Below are positions 56,567 through 64,000 of a DNA stretch of 64,000 nucleotides, piece by piece (position 1 is the first letter of the stretch; each line of letters opens with the position of its first letter). The stretch spans positions 36,412 through 100,411 of the forward strand of contig CAYNLG010000002.1 of the NCBI GenBank assembly GCA_964397995.1, written 5' to 3'. Source of the stretch: CAYNLG01 sp964397995 (lineage in GTDB: Bacteria > Planctomycetota > Phycisphaerae > FEN-1346). The position numbers and the translations under genes were made by a program. The notes beneath the pieces were generated by a model. It was not told the DNA's origin. It saw nothing but the letters and a program-made list of their open reading frames with translations, and searched no databases.

Positions 56567-58252
56567 ATGCTACACACCCACCGGTTTACCCTGCTGTCGG
56601 CTTCGCTGCTGACCGCCCTTGTCCTGGGGGTGGGGTGCTCGGCGTCTCACTACACCAAGGAGGCGGACCGCGAGGTCTACGGCATCGTCGCGGGGCGGCA
56701 AGAGGCCGTGTTCGGGGACGCGCGGCCGTTCTCGCTGGAGCGGCGCCAGGAGGCCCTGGAGCCCTATACGGGCGCCCGGGCCTGCCCGCCCGCGGTCCTG
56801 GCCGATGCGCCCGAGGGCGAGGCCGAGAACCCCCTGCCCGACGTCGGGCCGGACGCCATGCGCCTCGGCCTGGCGGAGGCCCTGCGGCTGGCGGTCCTTG
56901 CAAGCCGCGACTTCCAGGACCAGCGAGAGACGCTCTACCAGACGGCGTTGGCCCTGACGGCCCAGCGGCACGTGTTTGACCCGATCTTCAGCGCCACGGG
57001 CTCGCCCACCGTGGTGAACGACGAGCGGGACCGGGAGCGAACCTTCGAGAGCACAAGCGAGATCGGCTACTCGCATCAACTCGTCACCGGGGCCGCCATC
57101 ACGACCAACCTGGCCCTGGCGGCCCTGAAGTTCATCAACCAGCAGCTCGGCGACACGGTCGGCTCCACCCTCGCGTTCACCTTCGACCAGCCCCTCTGGG
57201 CCGGGGCCGACCCGATTGTCGTCCAGGACAACCTGATCCAGGCCGAGAAGAACGTCACCTACGCCGTCCGGATTTTCGCCCGGTACGAGAAGACGTTCGC
57301 CGTCGGCATCGCTTCCGACTACCTGCGGGTGCTGGAGGCCCGCCAGGTGGTGCTGAACGAGCACCTGAACTACCTCAGCCTGCGGGAGACCCGCGAGCGG
57401 GCCGAGTCGCTCGCCGAGGCCGAACGCCTGCCCGAATTCCAGGTCGACCAGGCCCGCCAGGACGAACTTCGGGCCTACAACCGCTGGGTCACCGCCCGCG
57501 AGTCGTACCTGAACACCCTCGACAGCTTCAAACTGGTCCTGGGCATCCCGACGGCGTGCCCCATCGAGCTCGACCACCGGGAGTTGGATGCGCTGGCGGC
57601 CGGAGGCCTGCGGCCGCTGGCGGTGGACACGGCCGACGCGGCGCGGCTCGCGCTGGAGACGCGGCTGGACCTGGCCAACGCCCGGGGCGGCGTGGAGGAC
57701 GCCGAGCGGCGCATCCGCGTCGCCAAGGACGCCCTCAAGGGGGACATCAACTTCGTCGCGAGCCTCGGTTACGAATCCGACCCGAACAGTGCCCAGTCGG
57801 CGCGCATCCAATTCCACCACGGGAACTATGCCGCCGGCTTCGACATCGATCTGCCGCTCGACCGCCTCGACGAGCGAAACGCCCTGCGGGAAGCCGAGAT
57901 CAACCGGGACGCGGCCCGGCGCACCCTGACGGAACAGGAGGACCGGGTCGTGCTGGCCGTGCGTCAGGCGGTCCGCACCCTGGAGCAGGCCCGCCAGAGC
58001 TACGACACCCAGCGGGTGAGCGTCGAACTGGCCGAGCGGCGCGTCGAGTCGACGCGGCTGCTGCTCCAGGCGGGCCGGGCCAGCCAGCGCGACGTGCTGG
58101 AGGCCCAGGACGCACTCATTCAGGCCCAGAACGCCCTGACCGGCGCCCTGGTGGACCATACCATCGCCGGCCTGGAACTCCAACGGGACGTCGGCACCCT
58201 GGTGGTCGACCCGGAGGGACAGATTCATGGTTTCACGCTCAGCAACCCGTAG
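56567..58252 (+). CDS. Outer-membrane efflux channel (TolC family)
   Basis: 561 residues. Lipoprotein-like start (LTALVLGVGCSAS), then two internally similar halves of long coiled helices typical of TolC: EALRLAVLASRDFQDQRE, ASDYLRVLEARQVVLNEHL, then RRIRVAKDALKGDI, and AVRQAVRTLEQARQSYDTQR. Forms the periplasm-spanning exit duct for the adaptor and ABC transporter that follow. Start ATG 56567 with GGAG upstream. Confidence 0.87.
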   Translation: MLHTHRFTLLSASLLTALVLGVGCSASHYTKEADREVYGIVAGRQEAVFGDARPFSLERRQEALEPYTGARACPPAVLADAPEGEAENPLPDVGPDAMRLGLAEALRLAVLASRDFQDQRETLYQTALALTAQRHVFDPIFSATGSPTVVNDERDRERTFESTSEIGYSHQLVTGAAITTNLALAALKFINQQLGDTVGSTLAFTFDQPLWAGADPIVVQDNLIQAEKNVTYAVRIFARYEKTFAVGIASDYLRVLEARQVVLNEHLNYLSLRETRERAESLAEAERLPEFQVDQARQDELRAYNRWVTARESYLNTLDSFKLVLGIPTACPIELDHRELDALAAGGLRPLAVDTADAARLALETRLDLANARGGVEDAERRIRVAKDALKGDINFVASLGYESDPNSAQSARIQFHHGNYAAGFDIDLPLDRLDERNALREAEINRDAARRTLTEQEDRVVLAVRQAVRTLEQARQSYDTQRVSVELAERRVESTRLLLQAGRASQRDVLEAQDALIQAQNALTGALVDHTIAGLELQRDVGTLVVDPEGQIHGFTLSNP

Positions 58253-60074
58253 CCGCCCGGCACGGGCCCTGGTAACCGTCCTGGTGGCGGCCGGGGCCAT
58301 CGCGGGCGTTGCGGCCTTGGCGGCCGTAGGCGCCGGCAGCGGCTGGTTCGGCGGCAACGACAGGGCCGAGGCCCCGGAGGCCGGCGAGACAGCCACGGCG
58401 GCCCGCGGCCGCTTCATCGTCACCATCACCGAGAGCGGCGAGGTGGAGGCCAAGCGCTCCACCGACGTCAAGTGCGAGGTCGAGGGCCAGAGCACGGTCA
58501 TCTGGCTCATCGAAGAGGGCTCGGTCGTCGAGGCCGGCGACAAGCTCATGGAACTCGATGCGGCCGACCTGGAGGAGAGCCACACCGCCCGGCGCATGGC
58601 CTACGACAGCGCCAAGGCCGCCCTGGAACGGGCCCGCCAGGCCTTCGAGATCCAGAAGAGCACCAACGAGAGCAGCCTGTCGGACGCGGCCCTGACGATC
58701 AAGTTCGCCCTGCTGGACCTGCGGAAGTACCTGGGCGCGGCGCTCGCCGATACGCTGGTCGCGGCCGAGGGACAGGCCGACTTCGACACCCTGGTCCGCG
58801 ATCCCGCCCTCGGCGGCGAGGCCCTGCAGCAGAAGCGGACGCTCGCGAGCGACATCGACCTGGCCGCCGAGGAACTCCAGCGGGCCGAGAGCCAGGCCGA
58901 CTGGACCCGCAAGCTCGAGGCCAAGGGCTACGTCACCGGCAGCGAGCTGGAGGCTGACGAACTGGCCGTCAAACGCAAACGCGTCGAAAAGGAGCAGGCC
59001 GAGACAGCTTTGGAGCTTTTCCTGGCTTACGAGTTCCCGAAGCAGGCCGAGCAACTCTTCACCGACTGGCGTGAGGCCAAGCGCGAGTTCGCCCGCGTCG
59101 AGGCCCGGGCCGCCAGCGAACTCGCCAGCGCAAAGGCCGACCTCGACGGCAAGCAGGCGGCGTTCGACCTGGAAGCGGGCCGGCTGCAGAAGGTCGAGCA
59201 GCAACTCGCCAACGTGATCCTCCGGGCCCCGCAGCCCGGCATGGTCGTCTACGCCCGCGAAGGCCGCCGCTGGGGCCAGGACGACGAACTCCAGCTCGGT
59301 TCCTCCGTGCGCCACCAGCAGACCCTGTTCCAGATCCCCGACCTCTCGGAGATGCAGGTCAACGCCAAGCTCCACGAGTCGGTCGTCAAGCAGGTCGACC
59401 CCGGCGCCCGGGCGTTCGTGGTGGTCGATGCGCGGCCGGACGAACGCCTTACGGGCACGGTCACGAAGATCGCCGTCATGCCCGACCGGACCCACTGGTG
59501 GCTGAACCCGGGCGTCAAGACCTATACGACCGAGGTCACGCTCGACCAGACGCCGGAGGGCATGAAGCCGGGCATGAGCGCCCAGGTGGAAATCCTCGTG
59601 GCGGACCGCCCGGACGTCCTGCAGGTGCCCGTCTCGGCGGTCCACGTCGACAAGGGCTACCAGGTGGTGTATGAGAAGACGCTGGCGGGCCCGGCCGTGC
59701 GACCCGTGGAAACGGGCCTCTCGAACGACCGGACGATCGAAGTCCTCTCGGGCCTGAAGCCCGGCGCTGTCGTGTACCTGTACAAACCCGACGGGGCGCC
59801 GGAGCTGGATGTCGACCCGGACGCCGAGGCCGAGGCGGCCCGGGCGGCCTTGGGCGAGGTCCGGACCGAGGCGGCCGAGACCCCCGCGAGGGAGGAGCCG
59901 GAGCGCAAGCGGCCCGAGATGACCCCCGGGCAACTGAAGGCCCTCCGCGAGCGGCTCGAGAAGGCCACGCCCGAGGAACGCGAGAGGATGCTGAAACGCC
60001 TGAAGGAACGTGGCCTGGCCCCGGGCGGCCAGCCGTCGCAGGGCGGCGGAGGCGGGGACGGCGGCCGGCCATGA
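58227..60074 (+). CDS. Periplasmic adaptor (HlyD/MacA-type)
   Basis: 615 residues: one N-terminal membrane helix (ALVTVLVAAGAIAGVAALAA), a barrel/lipoyl half (EVEGQSTVIWLIEEGSVVEAGDKL), a long coiled-coil hairpin (about 115-335), the second lipoyl half (NVILRAPQPGMVVYA), and beta-barrel domains (TTEVTLDQTPEGMKPGMSAQ). The C-terminal 80 residues are an added Lys/Glu/Pro-rich tail with GGGGG, longer than usual. It starts 26 bp inside the end of the TolC gene. Confidence 0.88.
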   Translation: MVSRSATRSRPARALVTVLVAAGAIAGVAALAAVGAGSGWFGGNDRAEAPEAGETATAARGRFIVTITESGEVEAKRSTDVKCEVEGQSTVIWLIEEGSVVEAGDKLMELDAADLEESHTARRMAYDSAKAALERARQAFEIQKSTNESSLSDAALTIKFALLDLRKYLGAALADTLVAAEGQADFDTLVRDPALGGEALQQKRTLASDIDLAAEELQRAESQADWTRKLEAKGYVTGSELEADELAVKRKRVEKEQAETALELFLAYEFPKQAEQLFTDWREAKREFARVEARAASELASAKADLDGKQAAFDLEAGRLQKVEQQLANVILRAPQPGMVVYAREGRRWGQDDELQLGSSVRHQQTLFQIPDLSEMQVNAKLHESVVKQVDPGARAFVVVDARPDERLTGTVTKIAVMPDRTHWWLNPGVKTYTTEVTLDQTPEGMKPGMSAQVEILVADRPDVLQVPVSAVHVDKGYQVVYEKTLAGPAVRPVETGLSNDRTIEVLSGLKPGAVVYLYKPDGAPELDVDPDAEAEAARAALGEVRTEAAETPAREEPERKRPEMTPGQLKALRERLEKATPEERERMLKRLKERGLAPGGQPSQGGGGGDGGRP

Positions 60075-60775
60075 CCCTCGCACGCCTCGAAGACGTCCGC
60101 AAACGCTATAAGATGGGGCCGGAACTGGTCGTCGATGCCCTGCGAGGCGTCGACCTGACCATTGATGAGGGCGAGTACGTCGCCATCATGGGGCCGTCCG
60201 GGTCCGGCAAGTCCACCCTTCTGAACCTGATGGGGTGCCTGGACCGCCCCAGCCAGGGCCGCTACATCCTCGGCGGCCAGGACGTATCGGCCCTGTCGGA
60301 CCAGGAATTGAGCGACGTGCGGGGCCGGCGGATCGGCTTCGTCTTCCAGTCGTTCAACCTGATCCCGCAACTCTCGGCCCTGGAGAACATCGAGGTGCCC
60401 CTTTTCTACCAGGGCGTCCCGCGGCGCGAGCGGCGCGGCCGGGCCGAAGCCCTGGCCGAGCGTGTCGGTCTGGCCGGCCGCGCGGGCCACCGCCCGAACG
60501 AGCTCTCCGGCGGCGAACAGCAGCGGGTCGCCTGTGCCCGGGCCCTCGCGAACGATCCGCTCATCATCCTGGCCGATGAGCCCACGGGCAACCTGGACTC
60601 CAAGACCGGCCGCGAGATTCTGGCTTTGTTCGACGAGTTGGGCGAGCGCGGCCGGACGCTGATCGTCGTCACGCACGACGAGGCCGTGGGCCGGCACGCG
60701 CGGCGTCTCGTCCGCATGGCCGACGGGCGCGTCGGCAGCGACGAGCGCCAGCCGGGCACGGCGGAGGGCGGCTGA
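60071..60775 (+). CDS. ABC transporter ATPase (MacB/LolD type)
   Basis: 234 residues with all ABC motifs: Walker A MGPSGSGKSTLLN, Q-loop FVFQSFNLIPQ, signature LSGGEQQRVACARAL, Walker B LIILADEPTGNLDS, and H-loop VTHDE. The SFNLIPQLSALENIEVPLFY block is typical of the MacB/LolD group that works in periplasmic mechanotransmission rather than transmembrane pumping. Overlaps the adaptor stop by ATGA. Confidence 0.93.
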   Translation: MTLARLEDVRKRYKMGPELVVDALRGVDLTIDEGEYVAIMGPSGSGKSTLLNLMGCLDRPSQGRYILGGQDVSALSDQELSDVRGRRIGFVFQSFNLIPQLSALENIEVPLFYQGVPRRERRGRAEALAERVGLAGRAGHRPNELSGGEQQRVACARALANDPLIILADEPTGNLDSKTGREILALFDELGERGRTLIVVTHDEAVGRHARRLVRMADGRVGSDERQPGTAEGG

Positions 60776-60777
60776 GC

Positions 60778-62112
60778 ATGCTCTCGTGGAAGTCCAGCGA
60801 GATCATCCGCCTGGGCGTGGTCAGCTTGCTGCGCCATCCCGGGCGGAGCGTCCTGACGATGCTCGGCATCCTCTTCGGCGTCACGGCCGTCATCGCCACC
60901 ATGAGCGTCGTCGAGGGCATCGGCCATAGGATGCAGCAGGAGGTCCTCAAGATGGGGGCCACCAACATCATTGTCCAGGCCGTCAAGCCCGAGGCCACCG
61001 CCGGCGACCAACAGAGCGGGGGCGTTGCCCTCACCTACGGCCTGACCTACGCCGACGCCGAACGCATTCACTCCAACCTCGATTACGCCGACATCGTCGT
61101 CCCCGCCCGCAAGTTCCGCCAGATGGCCCGGTACCGGACGCGGAGCATCCGGACCGTCGTCATCGGCACCGTGCCCTGGTACCGGACCACCTACGGAGTC
61201 CACGTCGAGCCTAGCGGGCGGTGGCTGACCGCCATGGACCTGAAACGGACGGCGAACGTCTGCGTCCTGGGGGCGGACGTGGCCGAGGTGCTCTTCCCGC
61301 GGCAGGCCCCGGTCGGCGAAACCGTGCGCCTCGGCGACCAAGTCTACCGCGTCGTGGGCGTCGCCCAGCCGCGCGGCAGCGCGGGCGGCGGCACCGGCGG
61401 GGAGGGCGAGAACTTCGACCAGGCCGTCTATATCCCCCTTACGGCCGCCAGCCGGCGCGTCGGCGAGGTCCTCGTCGACATGTCCACCGGCTCGCGCAGC
61501 ATGGAAATCTGCGAGCTTCACGAGATTACCGTCAAGCTTCGCCAGCCGGAGCACGTGCGGCCGGCGGCGCGGATCATCAAGGGCCTGCTGGCCAAGTACC
61601 ACGACCCCGACCGCAAGGACTGGGAAGTCCGCGTGCCTCTGGAGCGGCTGGAGGCCCTCGAGCGGACCAAGTGGCTCTTCATCGTCTTGGGCGTCTCGAT
61701 TGCCGCCATCAGCCTGCTCGTCGGCGGCATCGGGATCATGAACATCATGCTGGCGAGCGTCACGGAGCGGACCCGCGAGATCGGCATCCGCCGGGCCCTG
61801 GGGGCCAAGCGGCGCGACATCGTCAGCCAGTTCCTCGTGGAGACGGTGGTGCTCTCGACGGTGGGCGGGGCGGTCGGCGTGCCCGTCGGCTGGGCCCTCG
61901 CGACGGTCATTCCGGTGGCACTTCAGAAAGCCGCCGCCAGCCTCGGCATCGGCGGCGAAGCGGCCCTGGCGCAGTTCTCCGAGACCATCGTCACGCCGGC
62001 GGCCGTACTGGTGGCCCTGGGGGCAAGCGTCGTGGTGGGCGTCGCGAGTGGGGTCTACCCGGCGTACCGGGCGGCGGGGATGGACCCGATCCGGGCACTG
62101 CGGCACGAGTAG
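60778..62112 (+). CDS. ABC transporter permease (MacB type)
   Basis: 444 residues: first membrane helix (RSVLTMLGILFGVTAVIATM), a periplasmic MacB_PCD domain of about 220 residues, then three helices of the FtsX domain (LFIVLGVSIAAISLLVGGIG; the EIGIRRALGAKRRDI coupling region between). Together with the three genes before it gives a MacAB-TolC-like tripartite system that exports a toxin, lipid or peptide. Starts 2 bp after the ATPase stop. Converges on the stress-protein gene at 62131. Confidence 0.92.
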   Translation: MLSWKSSEIIRLGVVSLLRHPGRSVLTMLGILFGVTAVIATMSVVEGIGHRMQQEVLKMGATNIIVQAVKPEATAGDQQSGGVALTYGLTYADAERIHSNLDYADIVVPARKFRQMARYRTRSIRTVVIGTVPWYRTTYGVHVEPSGRWLTAMDLKRTANVCVLGADVAEVLFPRQAPVGETVRLGDQVYRVVGVAQPRGSAGGGTGGEGENFDQAVYIPLTAASRRVGEVLVDMSTGSRSMEICELHEITVKLRQPEHVRPAARIIKGLLAKYHDPDRKDWEVRVPLERLEALERTKWLFIVLGVSIAAISLLVGGIGIMNIMLASVTERTREIGIRRALGAKRRDIVSQFLVETVVLSTVGGAVGVPVGWALATVIPVALQKAAASLGIGGEAALAQFSETIVTPAAVLVALGASVVVGVASGVYPAYRAAGMDPIRALRHE

Positions 62113-62130
62113 GCGGCGCAGCCCCCTGCC

Positions 62131-62583
62131 CTACTTCACAATCACCACGGGGCACCGCGACCGATCGATGATCTGCTGGCGGGCGCGGGCCACGAGGTCC
62201 CGGGTCACTTTCGACGCCTGGAAGCCCCCCAGGGCGATCAGATCGACGTTCCGGGCATCGACCTCGCGGGGCACGATCGTCTCGGAGTTGCCCGTCAGCA
62301 GGACCTCGTCGATGACGAGCTTCCTGTCGAGGGCCCGCTCTCGGACGTCGGCGAGTTGCCGCTTCGCGCTTTCCTCGAGTTCCTTCTCGAATTCGCCCAT
62401 TTCCGTGTCGACGAGGATGCGAACGTTCAGCAGTTGGCGCAGTGTCTCGGTATCGACGACGGCCAGCGCCGTGAGCTTCGCCCCGAGGGCCCGGGCCACC
62501 TCGATGGCGTAGTCTGCGGCCCGGAAGGCGGCCTCCGTCCCATCCACCAGCACCAGGATATGCGTGACGGGGCTCTTAGCCAT
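62131..62583 (-). CDS. Universal stress protein (UspA family)
   Basis: 150 residues. HILVLVDGTEAAFRAADYAI, ARALGAKLTALAVVDTE, and the final RCPVVIVK fit the UspA fold. The nucleotide-binding GxxGx9G(S/T) motif is not intact (only GGFQASKV), so it may belong to the non-ATP-binding class. ATG 62583 with AAGGGAG upstream; its start overlaps the V-ATPase D stop by 8 bp, so it is the last gene of that operon. Confidence 0.87.
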   Translation of the reverse strand: MAKSPVTHILVLVDGTEAAFRAADYAIEVARALGAKLTALAVVDTETLRQLLNVRILVDTEMGEFEKELEESAKRQLADVRERALDRKLVIDEVLLTGNSETIVPREVDARNVDLIALGGFQASKVTRDLVARARQQIIDRSRCPVVIVK

Positions 62584-63223
62584 GAACGGCACTCCCTTCG
62601 GCCTGGCGGTTCAGGCGGTCCTTCACGAGCTTCATGACGACAAACGCCTCGCGCTCGCGCTCTTCCAGGTTCCCGGTGATGTACGCCACCGTGTCGCTGT
62701 AGTCCGGGATGAACACCTTCGACAGGGCGTTGACGCGGCGCTGCGTCTTTTTGAGTTCCCGGGCGAGGCGGAGGACGGCGTTCTCCAGTTCCGCCAGTTC
62801 CGCGATCAACTCCAGCACCCGGGCGAAGGCCTGCATCGCCCGGTCCGCGTGGGCGCTCGTGCCCGTGACGCCGAACGAGACGTCCAGAGCCCCCAGCAAG
62901 GCCCGGACCTGGGGCAGGCGGATGCCCATCAGGGCCTGGTCGGTGATCTCGGCCTCGTGGTCCGACCGCATGCCCAGGGCCGCCCGGTCGAGCGCGTCGC
63001 CACCCATCGCAAGCAGGGCCTCGCGCAGCACGTCGTAGGCCTCGGCCATGGCCCGGGTGACGCGGCGCTCGGCGTCGCGGGCGCGGCCGAGGCGGCTCAT
63101 CAGTTCAAAGATGAGGATTTGGCGCTTCTGCTCCAGCAGGTCGTAGCCCTCCTGGGCGAAGGCGAGCTGGCGCTGCAGCGTCAGGTAGTTCGACTTGGTC
63201 GGCGCAACGTTGAGTTTCGCCAT
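62576..63223 (-). CDS. atpD: V-type ATP synthase subunit D
   Basis: 215 residues. Central rotor stalk of a V/A-type ATPase: long N- and C-terminal helices with PTKSNYLTLQRQLAFAQEGYD near the start (quoted within 20: PTKSNYLTLQRQLAFA) and RVNALSKVFIPDY near residue 165, the family signature. Turns rotation in the catalytic head into motion of the membrane ring. Only 3 bp after the subunit B stop. Confidence 0.92.
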   Translation of the reverse strand: MAKLNVAPTKSNYLTLQRQLAFAQEGYDLLEQKRQILIFELMSRLGRARDAERRVTRAMAEAYDVLREALLAMGGDALDRAALGMRSDHEAEITDQALMGIRLPQVRALLGALDVSFGVTGTSAHADRAMQAFARVLELIAELAELENAVLRLARELKKTQRRVNALSKVFIPDYSDTVAYITGNLEEREREAFVVMKLVKDRLNRQAEGSAVHG

Positions 63224-63226
63224 GGC

Positions 63227-64000
63227 TTACTCGGTCGGGGGCGCCTTGGGCGGTGCGGGGCTCGGAGGCAGAGGCGTCTGGGCGCGCGGCATTTCGGCCT
63301 CCTCGGACGCCTCGACGTCGGTTTGGGCGGCGTCGGCCTCGGCCGCCTCGTCGCGGCCCTCGCCGTGGTGGTACTGGTCCAGAAGGGCGTCGGAAAGGCG
63401 GTGGAGCTCATCGCGCGGCAGCATGGAGAGCACGTCCCAGCCGATCGAGAGGGTCTCCTCGATGCTGCGGTTCTCGTCCTCGCGCTGGCTGACGAACCGC
63501 CGCTCGAACGCCTCGCCGAACTCCAGGTACTGCTTGTCCAGGAGGCTGAGCTCTTCCTCGCCGATCACGTCCGCCAAGCCGCGCACTCGCTTTACGTGGG
63601 CGTAGCACGCGAAGAGCTGGCTCGCGAGCGGCGGATGGTCCGCCCGCGTGTACCCCTCGCCCACCCCGTCCTTCATCAGCCGCGACAGGCTCGGAAGGCC
63701 CGCAATCGGCGGGTAGATGCCCCTCTGGAACATCTCCCGCTCCAGAACGATCTGCCCCTCGGTGATGTAGCCTGTCAGGTCCGGCACGGGGTGGCCGATA
63801 TCGTCGCTCGGCATCGTCAGGATAGGCACCTGGGTGATCGACCCCTCGGCGTCGAGGATGCGGCCGGCGCGCTCGTACAGGTTCGCCAGGTCCGAGTACA
63901 GGTACCCCGGATACCCCTTCCGGCCGGGGATTTCGCCGCGTGCGGTGCCCACCTCGCGGAGCGACTCGCAGTAGTTCGTCATGTCCGTCATCAGCACCAG
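63227..64000 (-). CDS. atpB: V-type ATP synthase subunit B (partial)
   Basis: C-terminal 257 residues; the N-terminus lies beyond the right edge. Non-catalytic regulatory subunit: MTDMTNYCESLREVG, GRKGYPGYLYSDLANLYERAG (quoted as GRKGYPGYLYSDLANLYE), LTMPSDDIGHPVPDLTGYIT and SLSRLMKDGVGEGYTR. The last 50 residues are an unusual Glu/Ala/Pro-rich tail. Presumably subunits A and others lie upstream outside the window. Confidence 0.94.
   Translation of the reverse strand: MVLMTDMTNYCESLREVGTARGEIPGRKGYPGYLYSDLANLYERAGRILDAEGSITQVPILTMPSDDIGHPVPDLTGYITEGQIVLEREMFQRGIYPPIAGLPSLSRLMKDGVGEGYTRADHPPLASQLFACYAHVKRVRGLADVIGEEELSLLDKQYLEFGEAFERRFVSQREDENRSIEETLSIGWDVLSMLPRDELHRLSDALLDQYHHGEGRDEAAEADAAQTDVEASEEAEMPRAQTPLPPSPAPPKAPPTE

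Overview
The window is a very GC-rich, densely coded bacterial chromosome segment. Several features point to an uncultured planctomycete, possibly class Phycisphaerae: many secreted proteins ending in a PEP-CTERM tail, a V-type rather than F-type ATPase, planctomycete-style helical/lectin-like secreted proteins, and signal peptides on a large share of products. The assignment is by protein character only; there is no rRNA gene. Recognisable promoters are mostly of the form TTGACN-N16-18-TANANT. Most genes carry clear Shine-Dalgarno sequences and many neighbours overlap by ATGA. No CRISPR array, insertion sequence, integrase or phage gene was seen.

Layout. 1-9.6 kb: end of an MFS carrier, purD, secreted proteins, a lone pseudopilin, rho (reverse strand), and two secreted proteins sharing a duplicated C-terminal module. 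9.6-13.7 kb: tRNA-Lys, tRNA-Glu, a DinB-family protein, and a peroxide-defence operon (PerR-like regulator, catalase, peroxiredoxin). 13.9-19.1 kb, reverse strand: a pectate-lyase-like beta-helix protein overlapping a lipoprotein gene, tadA next to its substrate tRNA-Arg(ACG), a 630-bp noncoding island with phased A-tracts and paired palindromes, and manC. 19.1-24.9 kb, forward: an NtrC-type regulator, an isochorismatase-like hydrolase, acs, and an OFA-type carrier. 25.2-31.0 kb, reverse: six consecutive PEP-CTERM genes.

31.6-37.9 kb, reverse, is the most unusual part. A receiver-less sigma-54 activator (33119-34069) lies just upstream of a near-consensus sigma-54 promoter (32869-32884). That promoter faces four small genes of unknown function: a 134-aa receiver-like protein and three proteins of 62-67 aa. 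The block sits between two paralogous PEP-CTERM genes. The activator gene and the outer PEP-CTERM gene share a duplicated leader: the same promoter type followed at the same distance by the same two-tier hairpin, with compensatory base changes. A membrane sensor kinase and a membrane protein lie immediately upstream.

38.0-47.1 kb: mgtE, an ECF sigma/anti-sigma pair with a secreted protein, a zinc-ribbon membrane protein, a PilZ protein, dus, and a cluster with an agarase-like glycosidase, an ICMT-family protein and a BtrH-like protein. 47.1-53.2 kb, reverse: nucleotide-sugar genes (CapD/WbpM type, UXS type, galE), an M29 aminopeptidase and folE. 53.3-56.4 kb, reverse: a secreted helical/lectin-like protein and a related gene broken by an in-frame TAG and a C10 run. 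56.5-62.1 kb, forward: a TolC-MacA-MacB-type efflux operon. 62.1-64.0 kb, reverse: a universal stress protein and V-ATPase subunits D and B (B runs off the window).
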